From NCBI RefSeq assembly GCF_003020125.1, contig NZ_PYFW01000003.1, forward strand, positions 744,001-808,000: DNA of 64,000 nucleotides. The letters run 5' to 3'. The DNA is from Bradyrhizobium sp. MOS003 (GTDB lineage Bacteria > Pseudomonadota > Alphaproteobacteria > Rhizobiales > Xanthobacteraceae). Below are positions 63,162 through 64,000 of this stretch, in pieces. Under the pieces are notes generated by a model. The model did no database searches. It saw only the letters and a program-made list of their open reading frames with translations, and was not told the origin of the DNA. The position numbers and the translations under genes are program-made. How positions within the stretch are numbered: position 1 is the first letter of the stretch; every line of letters begins with the position of its first letter.

Positions 63162-64000
63162 GCGACGTTCGTGCAAGGACTGATGACGACGAGGCGAGAG
63201 ACCGCGCGGGGGCGGAGAGCCTCCGGGTCGTGGAGCTGCCGGGCAAGGGTCCGCGATCCCGCCGCCGCTACGGCGGAGCATTGCTCGGAGGAGGTGTGCT
63301 CCTGCTGCTTGCCGGCGGTCTCGGCATCGGTGCCTGGCGGCACTACGAGGCCGCGCTTGTCGTTGCCGCGGTGGGAGAGCAGGTGCGGACCAACGTTCCG
63401 GAAGTTCGGGTGGCGACAGTCAAGCCCAGCGGCGACATCATGAAGGTGAGTCTGCCGGCGACGACGACCGCATTCGAGGCGGCCAACATCTTCGCGCGGA
63501 CAAGCGGCTATATCGAGAAGCGCTACGTCGATATCGGTGATCGCGTCAAGAAGGGCGACCTCCTTGCGGAGATCACCGCGCCCGAGCTGGATCAGCAGAT
63601 CGCGCAGGCGCAGGCGACGCTGGCGCAGGACCAGGCCGCGCTTCAGCAGGCGCAGGCAAGCCGGGAGCTCGCCGACGTCACCAATTCGCGCGACAGCAAT
63701 CTCGTCAAGCAGGGCTGGTTGACGGCACAACAAGGCGACAACGATCGTCTCACCCTGCGCGCGCAGCAAGGCGCGGTGGGGGTCGCCCAATCGAACATCA
63801 CTGCGCAGCAGGCGCAGATCCGCGTCCTCCAGCAGGAGAAGTCGTACCAGCGTGTGGTGGCGCCGTTCGACGGTGTGGTCACCCAGCGCAATGTGGACAA
63901 TGGCAGCCTGGTGCAGGCAGGGTCGACCTTCATGTTCACGCTGATGCATTCCAACGTGATCCGGACCCAGGTGTTCGTGCCTCAGGACGAGGCGTTTGGC
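63158..64000 (+). CDS. RND membrane-fusion protein (partial)
   Basis: The first 281 codons of a HlyD/AcrA-type adaptor that continues past the right edge. A cytoplasmic N-terminus of about 38 residues precedes one membrane helix (about 40-60). Then comes a lipoyl half-motif (SGYIEKRYVDIGDRVKKGDLL), given as about residues 110-130, and a long coiled-coil hairpin rich in Ala and Gln (about 135-230). The second lipoyl half contains APFDGVVTQRNVDNGS. The ATG overlaps the pump stop as ATGA. Having the adaptor after the pump gene is the reverse of the common order. Confidence 0.9.
   Translation, partial: MSDVRARTDDDEARDRAGAESLRVVELPGKGPRSRRRYGGALLGGGVLLLLAGGLGIGAWRHYEAALVVAAVGEQVRTNVPEVRVATVKPSGDIMKVSLPATTTAFEAANIFARTSGYIEKRYVDIGDRVKKGDLLAEITAPELDQQIAQAQATLAQDQAALQQAQASRELADVTNSRDSNLVKQGWLTAQQGDNDRLTLRAQQGAVGVAQSNITAQQAQIRVLQQEKSYQRVVAPFDGVVTQRNVDNGSLVQAGSTFMFTLMHSNVIRTQVFVPQDEAFG

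Overview
The window looks like a chromosomal segment of a high-GC alphaproteobacterium, most likely Bradyrhizobium or a close relative. The grounds are the thiosulfate-oxidation (Sox) gene order, a palindromic intergenic element of a type familiar from Bradyrhizobium, and a dense content of ABC transporters and amidases. Everything here is read by eye. Family names come from recognisable motifs and remembered homologues, not from a search.

Region 1 (1-11.4 kb) is a sulfur-oxidation island. A divergent soxS fragment sits at the left edge, followed by soxV, a helical secreted protein of unknown function on the other strand, and soxW, soxX, soxY, soxZ, soxA, soxB, soxC and soxD. After these come two Tat-exported DsrE-like proteins flanking a secreted alpha/beta hydrolase, and a YeeE/YedE-type sulfur transporter. 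Together they would oxidise thiosulfate in the periplasm on the SoxY carrier and move sulfur species.

Region 2 (11.5-20.9 kb) is a LacI-controlled carbohydrate cluster: an SDR, the LacI repressor, a binding-protein-dependent sugar ABC transporter, a zinc alcohol dehydrogenase, a PfkB kinase resembling the sulfofructose kinase YihV, and a LacD-type class I aldolase. A frameshifted enolase-superfamily remnant ends it. Two LacI-type operators are visible.

Region 3 (21-29.7 kb) is the most unusual part. It holds an ABC importer of the nitrate/sulfonate type whose binding protein carries a NosL-like tail, a Crp-family regulator, a DUF971 protein, a ferredoxin-NADP reductase, an AprA-like flavoprotein, an AprB-like 2[4Fe-4S] ferredoxin and a HEAT-repeat protein. 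A repeated operator-like motif, about GCAACTARTYG, occurs at each control region. I infer a coordinately regulated redox system for an imported substrate, probably an organosulfur anion, using an APS-reductase-like pair whose arginines appear altered.

Region 4 (30-55.3 kb) is a nitrogen- and amide-compound catabolic region. It has three further ABC transporters, a three-subunit molybdenum hydroxylase (form II CoxL type, not CO dehydrogenase), three amidase-signature enzymes, a LysR regulator, an MFS permease, a 5-hydroxyisourate hydrolase-like protein, two Asp/Glu-racemase-superfamily proteins (one lacking both usual cysteines), a GntR regulator with a clear operator, and a hydantoinase/dihydropyrimidinase. 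The theme is uptake and opening of N-heterocycles, hydantoins and amides.

Region 5 (55.4-64 kb) is an envelope and stress region: two small secreted proteins, an OmpR-type response regulator with its histidine kinase, an RpoH-like sigma factor, an RND efflux pump, and its membrane-fusion protein, which runs off the right edge. No rRNA, tRNA, CRISPR array, transposase or integrase was recognised.
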